Below, in pieces: positions 25,443 through 33,488 of a stretch of 64,000 nt of DNA (position 1 is the stretch's first letter; each line of letters opens with the position of its first letter). The position numbers and the translations under genes are program-made. This DNA comes from JAMXLO01 sp963696645 (GTDB lineage: Bacteria > Pseudomonadota > Alphaproteobacteria > Acetobacterales > Acetobacteraceae): the NCBI GenBank assembly GCA_963696645.1, contig CAVOKY010000013.1, positions 1-64,000 on the forward strand. The letters are read 5' to 3'. The notes beneath the pieces are model-generated. The model did not search any database. It worked only from the letters and a program-made list of their open reading frames with translations, and was not told the origin of the DNA.

Positions 25443-26615
25443 ATGGACGACATCGTCATCGTCTCCGCCGCCCGCACACCGGTAGGCAGCTTCAGCGGCG
25501 CCCTGGGCACGCTGGCGGCGCACGAATTGGGCACGGTCGCGCTGAAGGCAGCATTCGAACGCGCCGGCGTCGAAGCAGCCGACGTTGATGAAGTGATCCT
25601 GGGTCAGGTGCTGGCCGCCGGCGAAGGGCAGAATCCCGCCCGTCAGGCCGCGCGCGCCGCGGGGCTGCCGGATGCCAAGACCGCGTTCGGCATAAATCAG
25701 GTCTGCGGCTCGGGCCTCCGCGCGGTGGCACTTGCCGCGCAGCAGATCCGTACCGGCGAAAGCGCCATCGTCGCGGCCGGCGGCATGGAGAGCATGAGCC
25801 TGTCGCAGCATTCGGCGTATCTGCGCGCCGGGCAGAAGATGGGCGGGCTGGAATTCATCGACACGATGTTGAAGGACGGACTGTGGGACGCATTCCACGG
25901 CTATCACATGGGCAATACGGCGGAGAACGTCGCCACCAAGTATCAGATCACGCGCGAGCAGCAGGACCAATTCGCGCTGGCCTCGCAGCAGAAGGCGAGC
26001 GCGGCGCAGAAGTCGGGCCGCTTCAAGGACGAGATCACGCCGGTAACGGTGAAGACCCGTAAGGGCGACGTGGTGGTCAGTGACGATGAGTACATCCGCC
26101 ACGACGCCAGCATGGAGACGATGGCTCGCCTGCGTCCGGCGTTCAGCAAGGACGGCACCGTGACTGCGGGCAACGCGTCCGGCATCAACGACGGCGCGGC
26201 GGCGCTGGTACTGATGAGCGCATCGGAAGCCGCGAAGCGCGGACTGAAGCCGCTGGCGCGCATCGCGGCGTTCGCCACGGCGGGAGTTGATCCGGCAGTG
26301 ATGGGCACCGGCCCGATTCCCGCCACGCGCAAGGCGCTGGCGCGCGCGGGATGGAAGACCGACGAGTTGGACCTCATCGAGGCCAACGAAGCGTTCGCCG
26401 CGCAAGCGCTTGCGGTGAACAAGGACCTCGGCTGGGACACCGACAAGGTGAACGTGAACGGCGGCGCGATCGCCATCGGTCACCCGATCGGTGCGTCCGG
26501 TGCCCGCGTACTGATCACGCTGCTGCACGAAATGCAGAAGCGCGATGCGAAGAAGGGGTTGGCAACGCTGTGCATCGGCGGCGGCATGGGCGTGGCGATG
26601 TGCGTGGAGCGCTAG
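25443..26615 (+). CDS. Acetyl-CoA C-acetyltransferase (thiolase)
   Basis: A 390-residue biosynthetic-type thiolase. Active-site Cys is in INQVCGSGLRAVAL near residue 89, the NEAFAAQALAV loop near 317, the catalytic His in GGAIAIGHPIGASGARV near 348 and the second Cys in LCIGGGMG near 378. It condenses two acetyl-CoA or cleaves acetoacetyl-CoA. With a phasin gene elsewhere in the window, polyhydroxyalkanoate precursor supply is one possible role, beta-oxidation another. AGGAGAG lies just before the ATG. Confidence 0.93.
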   Translation: MDDIVIVSAARTPVGSFSGALGTLAAHELGTVALKAAFERAGVEAADVDEVILGQVLAAGEGQNPARQAARAAGLPDAKTAFGINQVCGSGLRAVALAAQQIRTGESAIVAAGGMESMSLSQHSAYLRAGQKMGGLEFIDTMLKDGLWDAFHGYHMGNTAENVATKYQITREQQDQFALASQQKASAAQKSGRFKDEITPVTVKTRKGDVVVSDDEYIRHDASMETMARLRPAFSKDGTVTAGNASGINDGAAALVLMSASEAAKRGLKPLARIAAFATAGVDPAVMGTGPIPATRKALARAGWKTDELDLIEANEAFAAQALAVNKDLGWDTDKVNVNGGAIAIGHPIGASGARVLITLLHEMQKRDAKKGLATLCIGGGMGVAMCVER

Positions 26616-26642
26616 CTGCCAGGCCCCTTGCGCGGCGTTCAC

Positions 26643-26690
26643 CGTCATGGCCGGGACGGATCCCCGCGACGCGCCCCGGGACGGCCATAA
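26643..26690. repeat. ATGGCCGGGAC palindromic repeat, copy 2 (single unit)
   Basis: CGTCATGGCCGGGAC and GGGACGGCCATAAC form an imperfect inverted repeat between the convergent thiolase and acetyltransferase genes. It is the most diverged copy of the family also found at 7893, 40280 and 48250. Confidence 0.6.
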
Positions 26691-26728
26691 CAGTATAAGG
26701 ACTCTGGGGATGGTCCGACCGGGGGGAG

Positions 26729-27172
26729 CTATGTCAGCTGCTTGGTCATGTAGACCCGATCGTAACCCCGCTCGCTGACACGGTGAGTTTCGGAAAAGCC
26801 AATCCGGCAATAAAGCGCGATATTCTCGGTCATCAGCGCGTGGGTGTACAGGCTGATCGCCGGAAAACCCCGCCGCAGCGCCTCACTCGCGGCAAATTCG
26901 ATCAGCGCACGGCCGTAGCCCTTCCCCTGCCAATCCGGCAGCACCGCGACGTTGTCGAGCAGAACACCTTGTGGTCCGGCTTCCAGCACCAGGATGCCGA
27001 CAATTCGCCGCGCATCCTCCAGCACCCAGACCTGGCTGGCGGCGATGCGCTGTGCGTAGTCGTCCAGCATCGGTTCCGGCGGCTTGCCGATGCGGTCGAT
27101 GTAGTGACGGTACGCCGCATACACGGTGTCGCGCACCGCTTGTGCCTCCGTTTCATGCGCCAAGCGAATCAT
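26729..27172 (-). CDS. GNAT-family N-acetyltransferase
   Basis: A 147-residue GNAT protein. Strand beta4 and the acetyl-CoA pyrophosphate loop are visible as LLDNVAVLPDWQGKGYGRAL near residue 85 (Q/R-x-x-G-x-G/A pattern). The C-terminal half has ISLYTHALMTENIALYCRIG, a common helix-strand end of the fold. It transfers an acetyl group from acetyl-CoA to an unknown amine. The ATG at 27172 is chosen because AGGAGAG precedes it; sequence further upstream is not family-like. It is divergent from the RibD-like gene, with 169 bases between that must carry both promoters. Confidence 0.85.
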   Translation of the reverse strand: MIRLAHETEAQAVRDTVYAAYRHYIDRIGKPPEPMLDDYAQRIAASQVWVLEDARRIVGILVLEAGPQGVLLDNVAVLPDWQGKGYGRALIEFAASEALRRGFPAISLYTHALMTENIALYCRIGFSETHRVSERGYDRVYMTKQLT

Positions 27173-27341
27173 CTGGCGATCTCTCCTGCAAGCTCTCGAC
27201 CGGCCCGAGCAACACCACCGGCGTCCGCCACCGCAATGCACCGCCGCGGCCCTGGTGGGAAGCGCCATCCGACGGTGCCGTCCCATGCCATCACGCGACC
27301 CTGAACTACCGGTGCCTCCGCCGGCATGTTACTGCCGGTGC

Positions 27342-28103
27342 ATGACCACGCTGGCACCGGAGACCTGGCGCCGCCTGCTGCGCCGCGCCTCGGCGGACGA
27401 GGGACTGTCGCCGCTCTACGGCCCGTTGCTCGATCCGCCGACGGCGGCCGATGGCTGCTACGTGCTCGGCCGGATCGCGCAGTCGCTGGATGGGCGGATC
27501 GCCACAGCCAGTGGCGCATCGCATTGGATCAGCGGGCAGGCGGATATCGTCCACACCCATCGCCTGCGCGCGCTGTTCGATGCCGTGGTGATCGGCGCCG
27601 GCACCGTGCGCGCTGATGATCCGCAACTAACCACGCGCGAGGTCGAGGGACCGTCGCCGGTGCGCGTGGTACTGGATACCGACCGCAGGCTCGACGCGCG
27701 GTATCGTGTCTTCCGCGAAGCACCGGAGACGCTGCTGCTGTGCGCCCGCGATGCTGGCGGGGGCGACCGTCTCGGCATGGCGCCGGTGCTGCGGCTGCCG
27801 CGTGCACGCGAGGGGTTGGACATCGTCGCCGTGCTCGCAGCGCTGGCGGCGCGCGGGCTACGACGCGTGTTCGTCGAGGGCGGCGGCATCACGGTGTCTC
27901 GCTTCCTCGCGGCCGGCGCGCTGGACCGGCTGCACGTCACCATCGCGCCGCTGCTGATCGGCTCCGGCATACCCGCCTTCACGTTGCCCGAGGCGCCAAC
28001 GCTGACCGAAAGCTTGCGCTTCGACTGGTCGGTGCATCGGATCGGTGCGGATCTGCTGGTCGATATTCCGCTTTCGCGCGCCCGGACGGGCAGCCACACA
28101 TGA
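27342..28103 (+). CDS. Stand-alone RibD C-terminal-type reductase
   Basis: A 253-residue protein containing only the reductase half of RibD: VLGRIAQSLDGRIATASGAS near residue 45, HWISGQADIVHTHRLRALFD, AVVIGAGTVRADDPQLTTRE near 85, PVRVVLDTDRRL, FVEGGGITVSRFLAAGALDR near 180 and HVTIAPLLIGSG. The zinc deaminase domain of true RibD is absent. RibD reductases reduce the ribose of an aminopyrimidine with NADPH, so a pyrimidine or pterin-like substrate is plausible. The ATG at 27342 opens the conserved region. It overlaps the next gene by four bases (ATGA) and heads the cluster. Confidence 0.82.
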   Translation: MTTLAPETWRRLLRRASADEGLSPLYGPLLDPPTAADGCYVLGRIAQSLDGRIATASGASHWISGQADIVHTHRLRALFDAVVIGAGTVRADDPQLTTREVEGPSPVRVVLDTDRRLDARYRVFREAPETLLLCARDAGGGDRLGMAPVLRLPRAREGLDIVAVLAALAARGLRRVFVEGGGITVSRFLAAGALDRLHVTIAPLLIGSGIPAFTLPEAPTLTESLRFDWSVHRIGADLLVDIPLSRARTGSHT

Positions 28104-29053
28104 CAGCGGCGCGCGCCTTTTGGACGGTCGCGCCAGGCCAGGGGGAAATCTACGAGGAGACGTTACCAGCTGTCGGTGCGGATCAGGTCCTGGTGCGCAC
28201 GCTGGCAAGCGGCGTATCGCGCGGCACCGAGGCACTGGTGTTCGCCGGTCGCGTGCCGCCGAGCCAGTACGGGTCGATGCGGGCGCCGCTCATGGGCGGG
28301 CAGTTCCCGTTTCCGGTCAAATACGGTTACAGCGCCGTCGGTCGCGACGGCGATGGCAGGCGCGTCTTCGTGCTGCATCCGCATCAGGACGTGTTCCTCG
28401 CGCCGGCGGCGATGTGCATTGCCGTGCCCGACGCCGTGCCGACTGCTCGCGCGGTGCTGGCGGCGAACATGGAAACCGCGCTGAACCTGCTGTGGGACGC
28501 CGCACCTCTGGCCGGCGAGCGCATGCTGGTGATCGGCGCCGGCGTCGTCGGTCTGCTGGCCGCTTCGTTGCTGGCACGTCTGCCGGCGGCGCGCGTCACC
28601 GTGGTAGACATCGATACCGCGCGCGAGACGCTGGCGCGGCGGCTGGGCTGCGCCTTCGCAGCACCGGACCGTGCTCCACGCGAACAGGACCTGATCGTAC
28701 ATGCTTCTGCCAGCGAAGCAGGACTTCGGCTGGCGCTGGACTGCGCCGCGTTCGAGGCGCGCATCGTCGAGGCAAGCTGGTTCGGCGATCACGCGCCATC
28801 GCTTCCACTCGGCGAGGCATTCCACGCGCGGAGACTGCGCCTGATCGCTACGCAGGTCGGTGCTATCGCGCCAGCGATGCGCGGTCGCCGCAGTCATGCG
28901 GAGCGGCTGGCACTTGCGCTCGAACTGCTGGCCGATCCCGCCTATGACGCGCTGCTGGACGGGCCGACGCGGTTCGACAATATGCCGGAGGCGATGCCGC
29001 GCATCCTCACACCGGGCGGCCTGTGTCACGTTATCAGCTATGGGGGCGAGTGA
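28100..29053 (+). CDS. Zinc-less medium-chain dehydrogenase (MDR family)
   Basis: A 317-residue MDR-fold oxidoreductase. The N-terminal catalytic domain has VRTLASGVSRGTEALVFAGR, FPVKYGYSAVGRD and VFVLHPHQD. The Rossmann domain has RMLVIGAGVVGLLAASLLAR near residue 140 and an acidic VVDIDTARE at strand beta2, favouring NAD(H). Where zinc alcohol dehydrogenases have a catalytic Cys (GxCGTD), this has GVSRGTE, and the structural-zinc Cys loop is absent. This resembles the BchC-like zinc-independent branch. The start ATG overlaps the upstream stop and its own stop is followed directly by the next ATG. Confidence 0.78.
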   Translation: MTAARAFWTVAPGQGEIYEETLPAVGADQVLVRTLASGVSRGTEALVFAGRVPPSQYGSMRAPLMGGQFPFPVKYGYSAVGRDGDGRRVFVLHPHQDVFLAPAAMCIAVPDAVPTARAVLAANMETALNLLWDAAPLAGERMLVIGAGVVGLLAASLLARLPAARVTVVDIDTARETLARRLGCAFAAPDRAPREQDLIVHASASEAGLRLALDCAAFEARIVEASWFGDHAPSLPLGEAFHARRLRLIATQVGAIAPAMRGRRSHAERLALALELLADPAYDALLDGPTRFDNMPEAMPRILTPGGLCHVISYGGE

Positions 29054-29455
29054 ATGTTCAGCCTGACGGTCTGCGACCATATCATGATTGCCCACAGTTT
29101 CCGCGGCGAGGAATTCGGTCCGGCCCAGCGACTGCACGGCGCGACCTTCGCGGTGGAAGCCGAGTTCCGCGCCCCGAAGCTCGACCACCTGCAGCTTCTG
29201 GTGGATATCGGCCTGGCCAAGACCGAACTGCGCCGGGTGCTCGACGCCCTCGACTACAGCAACCTGGACGACAACGCGACCTTCGCTGGCATCAACACAA
29301 CGACCGAACACATGGCGTTCCACATTCATGGCCTGCTCGCCGCGGCCTGTCGCGACGGGCGGCTTGGTGAAGGCGGCCGTGGCGTCACGGATTTGAGGAT
29401 CCTGCTGCGCGAAAGCCCGAACGCCTGGGCCGCATACGAGGGGTCGCTCGCCTGA
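29054..29455 (+). CDS. 6-pyruvoyl-tetrahydropterin synthase/QueD-like protein, divergent active site
   Basis: A 133-residue tunnel-fold protein of the PTPS/QueD family. It has the first zinc His (MIAHSF, His14), RLHGATF where the family has a HGH pair, LDYSNLDD where it has LDH, and TTEHMAFHI for the substrate-binding PTxEN Glu. The second zinc His of HGH is Ala, the catalytic Cys just before RLHG is Ala, and the LDH His is Tyr. So the purine- or pterin-binding Glu survives but the usual chemistry cannot be performed as in QueD. It directly abuts the MDR gene, and its stop overlaps the glycosyltransferase start by one base (TGATG). Confidence 0.75.
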   Translation: MFSLTVCDHIMIAHSFRGEEFGPAQRLHGATFAVEAEFRAPKLDHLQLLVDIGLAKTELRRVLDALDYSNLDDNATFAGINTTTEHMAFHIHGLLAAACRDGRLGEGGRGVTDLRILLRESPNAWAAYEGSLA

Positions 29456-30492
29456 TGCATGTCTCGCTGATCGTCCCCGCGCCGTTCGATGCGGTCTCCG
29501 GTGGCTATCGCTATGACCGATGCATCGTCGCCGGCCTGCGCAAGGCGGGCCATACCGTGCAGCTCGTCGAACTGACAGGCAGCCACCCGTTGGTCGATGC
29601 CACCGCGCGGGATGCCGCATCCGCCGCCTGTGCCGCATTGCCCGATGCGTCGCGGCCGATCATCGACGGCCTCGCATTGCCCGCCTTCGCCGGAATGGAA
29701 GATGCACTGGCCGCGCGGAATGCGATCGCGCTGATCCATCACCCGACCGCGTTGGAGACCGGCTTCAGCGAAGCCGACCGCGCCGCGCTGTTGGCGACCG
29801 AGCAGCGTCTGCTGCGCAGGCTGGTGCGTATCATTGTTACCAGTGAGACGACTGGTGAAGAACTCACTGCCGGCTTCGGCGTCGCACCCGATCGCATCAA
29901 GGTTGTCGTCCCAGGCACCGATGATGCGCCACGCAGTCTCGGTTCCGGCGGGCCGACCTGCCGCATCATCTCGATCGGTACGCCGGTGCCGCGCAAGGGT
30001 CACGATGTGCTGCTGCGCGCGATGGCTCGGCTGTTCGACCTTGACTGGCAGCTGACCATTGTCGGTTCACCTGACCGCGATCCGATTCACGCCCGCGCGC
30101 TGGTGGCGCTCGCCGAGGAACTCGGCATTAACCATCGCGTGCGCTTTGCCGGCGAAGTGGTCGATGCCGCGCTGGAAGAGCTGTGGCGTGCGGCTGATCT
30201 GTTCGCGCTGGCGACGCATTGGGAAGGCTACGGCATGGCAGTGGCGGAAGCGTTGAAGCGCGGCCTGCCGGTGGCGGTCTGCTCGGGCGGCGCGGCCGGA
30301 AAACTGGTGACGCCAGAGTCAGGCGTGGTGCTGCCGACCGGCGATTACAACAATCTGTCGAAGGCACTGCGCCGGCTGATCTTCGGCGCGAACCTGCGGC
30401 GCACCATGGCGGAAGCCGCATGGCAGGTGGGACAGACCTTGCCGAGTTGGCAGACGCAGGCGAGGGAATTTGCCCAGGCTCTGGCGGGGTGA
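29455..30492 (+). CDS. Family 4 glycosyltransferase of the pterin-like cluster
   Basis: A 345-residue GT-B glycosyltransferase. The N-terminus is MHVSLIVPAPFDAVSGGYRY, then an acceptor-domain HHPTALETGF. The donor domain has SIGTPVPRKGHDVLLRAM, WEGYGMAVAEALKRGLPVAV with the EX7E Glu pair near residues 258-266, and CSGGAAGKLVTPESG. Translation is coupled to the upstream PTPS-like gene by a TGATG overlap. This makes a sugar-modified product of that cluster likely. The acceptor is unknown. Confidence 0.82.
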   Translation: MHVSLIVPAPFDAVSGGYRYDRCIVAGLRKAGHTVQLVELTGSHPLVDATARDAASAACAALPDASRPIIDGLALPAFAGMEDALAARNAIALIHHPTALETGFSEADRAALLATEQRLLRRLVRIIVTSETTGEELTAGFGVAPDRIKVVVPGTDDAPRSLGSGGPTCRIISIGTPVPRKGHDVLLRAMARLFDLDWQLTIVGSPDRDPIHARALVALAEELGINHRVRFAGEVVDAALEELWRAADLFALATHWEGYGMAVAEALKRGLPVAVCSGGAAGKLVTPESGVVLPTGDYNNLSKALRRLIFGANLRRTMAEAAWQVGQTLPSWQTQAREFAQALAG

Positions 30493-30559
30493 GCTGCGGT
30501 TGCGGCACCTCCGTTCGTTGTAGTGGCAGCCGATCTCGCGTGGTCGCGCGGCCCTCGTC

Positions 30560-31432
30560 ATGGTAGTGCAACGGCCGGAACGCTTTGACACCGATTGGCT
30601 CACCCTGCGCGAGCCGTTCGACCACGCCGCGCGCAGCATCGCATTGTCCCGCCGGCTTGCCGATCGCCTTCCGGCGCGCCCGCGCCTGATCGATCTCGGG
30701 GCCGGAACCGGCAGCCTGTTCCGCTTCCTGGCGCCGATCATCGGACGCCGGCAGGACTGGATCCTGATCGACACAGATGCAGTGTTGCTGGAGGAAGCAT
30801 TCGGACGTACCGCTGCCTGGGCTCGGCGACTTGGCTTCGCCGCCACGGCACCGAACGACACGCTGCTGGTCTCGACACCAAAGGGGCTCTGGAGCATGCA
30901 GGCTGTGCAGTGCGATCTGACGCTGCCGCATGACAATAAACAGTGGTTCGACGTCGATGCGATGCTGTGCAGCGCATTGCTCGACCTTGCCTCGCCGGCA
31001 TGGCTCGGACGGTTGTTGGACCTGCTGCGTGTCCCCTTCCTTGCCTCTCTGACAGCGGATGGCCACGATGCCTGGCAACCCCGCCATCCGCACGACGCAC
31101 TCGTGCGATCGGCGTTCCGCCACGACCAGCGGCGCGACAAGAGCTTCGGACCGGCACTTGGCGCAACCGCGCCGGCTGTCGCACTGCAAGCGCTCGCGGC
31201 ACGGGGTTTCGTGACCGCTTCGGCCCCGACAGACTGGCGCATCCCGCGCACCGCGCTCCGCATGCAGCGCGCCCTGATCGATGGCGCCGCCGATGCCGCA
31301 CGCAACGCGCGGCCCGCGCGCAGCCGCGCCATCACGGCTTGGCAGGAAGTGCGTTTGCGGCAGGCGATTCGCGCGAGGCTTGCCATCCGCATCGGCCACC
31401 GCGACATACTGGCACTGCCACCGGGAGGATGA
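30560..31432 (+). CDS. Class I SAM-dependent methyltransferase
   Basis: A 290-residue methyltransferase. The SAM-binding motif I is LIDLGAGTGSLFRFLAP near residues 37-53, with acidic motif II WILIDTDAVLLEEAF near 68-82. The N-terminal WLTLREPFDHAARS helix precedes it. The rest is Ala/Arg-rich, ending in RARLAIRIGHRDILALPPGG. It is 67 bases after the glycosyltransferase and four bases before otnK. This suggests one transcription unit and a methylated product, but the substrate is unknown. Confidence 0.78.
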   Translation: MVVQRPERFDTDWLTLREPFDHAARSIALSRRLADRLPARPRLIDLGAGTGSLFRFLAPIIGRRQDWILIDTDAVLLEEAFGRTAAWARRLGFAATAPNDTLLVSTPKGLWSMQAVQCDLTLPHDNKQWFDVDAMLCSALLDLASPAWLGRLLDLLRVPFLASLTADGHDAWQPRHPHDALVRSAFRHDQRRDKSFGPALGATAPAVALQALAARGFVTASAPTDWRIPRTALRMQRALIDGAADAARNARPARSRAITAWQEVRLRQAIRARLAIRIGHRDILALPPGG

Positions 31433-31436
31433 CGCC

Positions 31437-32702
31437 ATGCTGCTGGGTGCGATAGCGGATGACTTCACCGGAGCGACCGACCTCGCCTCCATGCTGGTGC
31501 GTGGCGGCCTGCGCACGGTGCAGCTCATCGGAGTGCCACGCCCCGGTGAGCGCCCGCCCGATGCGGATGCCGTCGTGGTCGCGCTGAAGTCGCGCACCGC
31601 ACCGGTGCGACACGCGGTGGAGGAAAGCCTGGCCGCGCTCGCCTGGCTGCGCGATGCCGGCTGCCAGCAGTTCTTCTTCAAGTACTGCTCCACCTTCGAC
31701 AGCACCGATGCCGGTAACATCGGCCCGGTCGCCGATGCGCTCATCGCCGCATTGGGTTGTGGCTTCGCGCTTGCCTGTCCGGCGTTCCCGGCCAACGCGC
31801 GCAGTGTCTATCAGGGCTACTTGTTCGTCGGCGGCGTGCTGCTGAACGAAAGCGGCATGGAGCACCATCCGCTGACGCCGATGACCGATGCCAATCTGGT
31901 CCGCGTGCTGTCGCGCCAGACCGAAGGCACGGTGGGGCTGGTACCGTACGCGACGGTCGAGCAGGGCGCCATGGCAATCCGCCAGGCGATGACCGCGCTG
32001 AAGGAACAGGGCCGTCGCTACGTCATCGTCGATGCGGTGAGCGACTCGCATCTGCTGTCGATCGGCGAAGCGGCCGAACACCATGCGCTGATCACCGGCG
32101 GCTCCGGTGTCGCAATGGGATTGCCGGAAAATTTCCGCCGCGCCGGCAAACTGCCGGCACAGGGCGATGCGGCAGCGCTGCCGATGCTGGACGGTCACGC
32201 CGCCGTACTGGCGGGTTCCTGCTCGCGCGCAACACTTGGGCAACTCGGCTTCGCGCGCGAGCACGTGCCCGTGCTGCAGCTCGATCCGCTCGCGATGCCG
32301 GACGCCGATCGCATGAGTGCGGCAGCGCGCGATTGGCTGGCGGACAAGCTTGGAGCAGCACCGGTGGTGATCGCCGCATCAGCACCGCCGGAGCAGGTGA
32401 CGGCGTTGCAGCAGCGCCTCGGCCGCGAAGCCGCGGGTGCACTGATCGAACACACGCTGGCGAACATCGCCGAACACCTCGTGGCGCACGGCGTGCGGCG
32501 GCTGGTGGTAGCCGGTGGCGAGACCGCCGGTGCCGTGGTGTCGCGGCTAGGCGTTCACAGCCTGCGCATCGGCGCGGAGATCGATCCCGGCGTGCCGTGG
32601 ACCTATGCGGAAGGCGGCACGACGCCGCTGCTGATGTCGCTGAAGTCGGGCAACTTCGGCGGCCGCGATTTCTTCCTGAAGGCATTCGAAGTGCTGCAAT
32701 GA
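31437..32702 (+). CDS. otnK: 3-oxo-tetronate kinase (DUF1537 family)
   Basis: A 421-residue four-carbon acid sugar kinase. The N-terminal substrate domain starts MLLGAIADDFTGATDLASML and has KYCSTFDSTDAGNIG. The C-terminal nucleotide-binding part has RRLVVAGGETAGAVVSRLG and KSGNFGGRDFF. It phosphorylates 3-oxo-tetronate at C4. The partner otnC follows 34 bases later, giving the last two steps of acyclic four-carbon acid sugar use (to dihydroxyacetone phosphate and CO2). Four bases separate it from the methyltransferase stop. The usual dehydrogenase and isomerase partners are absent nearby. Confidence 0.88.
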   Translation: MLLGAIADDFTGATDLASMLVRGGLRTVQLIGVPRPGERPPDADAVVVALKSRTAPVRHAVEESLAALAWLRDAGCQQFFFKYCSTFDSTDAGNIGPVADALIAALGCGFALACPAFPANARSVYQGYLFVGGVLLNESGMEHHPLTPMTDANLVRVLSRQTEGTVGLVPYATVEQGAMAIRQAMTALKEQGRRYVIVDAVSDSHLLSIGEAAEHHALITGGSGVAMGLPENFRRAGKLPAQGDAAALPMLDGHAAVLAGSCSRATLGQLGFAREHVPVLQLDPLAMPDADRMSAAARDWLADKLGAAPVVIAASAPPEQVTALQQRLGREAAGALIEHTLANIAEHLVAHGVRRLVVAGGETAGAVVSRLGVHSLRIGAEIDPGVPWTYAEGGTTPLLMSLKSGNFGGRDFFLKAFEVLQ

Positions 32703-32736
32703 CAACAGAGGGGCGGGCATTCGCCCGAAACCAAAC

Positions 32737-33369
32737 ATGACCGAGGACGACACCCGCGGGCTGCTCGTCGAGCTCGCTGCCAGTCTGTTTGCTCGCGGAT
32801 TCTCCGTCGGCAGCGCCGGCAATATCAGCGTGCGCCTGGCCGATGGCTACCTGATCACGCCGACCAACTCGAGCCTGGGACGGCTGGACGCGGCGCGGTT
32901 GTCGCGGCTCGATGCCGACTTCCAGCACATCGGCGGCGACAAGCCATCGAAGGAGGTGTTCATGCACCGCGCCTTCTATCGCGCGAATGAGGACGCCGGT
33001 GCGGTGGTCCATCTGCACTCCACCATGGCAACAGCAGTCGCCTGTCTGCCCGATGTCGACGCCGCGAATCCCATCCCGCCACTGACGCCGTATTTCGTGA
33101 TGCGAGTCGGGCGGAGCATGCCGATCGTCGAGTACTATCGGCCCGGCGATCCGGCGATGGAGCCGGCGATCCACGCGGCGGCGCGCAACGCGCGCGCGGT
33201 GCTGCTGGCCAATCATGGTCCCGTGGTATCTGGCAAGACTCTGATCGCTGCGGTGTATGCGGCGGAGGAGTTGGAAGAAGCAGCGAAGCTCTATCTGCTG
33301 CTGCGTGGCACGGCGCCGCGTCTGCTGTCAGGGCGCCAGGTGGATGATCTGCTGACGACGTTCGGCTGA
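32737..33369 (+). CDS. otnC: 3-oxo-tetronate 4-phosphate decarboxylase (class II aldolase/adducin)
   Basis: A 210-residue class II aldolase-fold protein: GSAGNISVRLADGYLITPTN near residue 25, the catalytic Glu in KPSKEVFMHRAFY near 72, zinc-binding His pair in VVHLHSTMA near 92, and the third His in LLANHGPVVSG near 155. Length and motifs match OtnC/ulaF-type aldolases. It would decarboxylate the product of the adjacent OtnK to dihydroxyacetone phosphate. Last gene of the long same-strand run beginning at 27342; two hairpins follow. Confidence 0.88.
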   Translation: MTEDDTRGLLVELAASLFARGFSVGSAGNISVRLADGYLITPTNSSLGRLDAARLSRLDADFQHIGGDKPSKEVFMHRAFYRANEDAGAVVHLHSTMATAVACLPDVDAANPIPPLTPYFVMRVGRSMPIVEYYRPGDPAMEPAIHAAARNARAVLLANHGPVVSGKTLIAAVYAAEELEEAAKLYLLLRGTAPRLLSGRQVDDLLTTFG

Positions 33370-33420
33370 GAAAGACGCGGATAGTCTGCCTGCGCAGACC
33401 ACATAAGCCACATAAAGGAA

Positions 33421-33440
33421 AGGGCGCCTGTTGGCGCCCT
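33421..33440. terminator. Hairpin terminator between otnC and the histone-like gene
   Basis: A perfect 8-bp stem AGGGCGCC / GGCGCCCT with loop TGTT lies between convergent genes. On the minus strand the stem is followed by TTCCTTTATG, a weak T-run, so it probably serves the histone-like gene and may also stop otnC transcription. Confidence 0.6.
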
Positions 33441-33452
33441 CTACGCGTCCAG

Positions 33453-33476
33453 CCCGGCCCCACGCATGGGGCCGGG
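33453..33476 (-). terminator. Second hairpin downstream of the histone-like gene
   Basis: A perfect 9-bp GC stem CCCGGCCCC / GGGGCCGGG with loop ACGCAT starts 13 bases past the histone-like gene's stop codon. There is no T-run of its own. It forms a tandem stem arrangement with the hairpin at 33421-33440. Confidence 0.5.
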
Positions 33477-33488
33477 ATCGGCGTGAAC

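Noticed and set aside
27342..28103. RibD-like gene as a riboflavin biosynthesis gene
   Set aside because: The deaminase domain and other rib genes are missing, and it is overlapped by MDR and PTPS-like genes instead.
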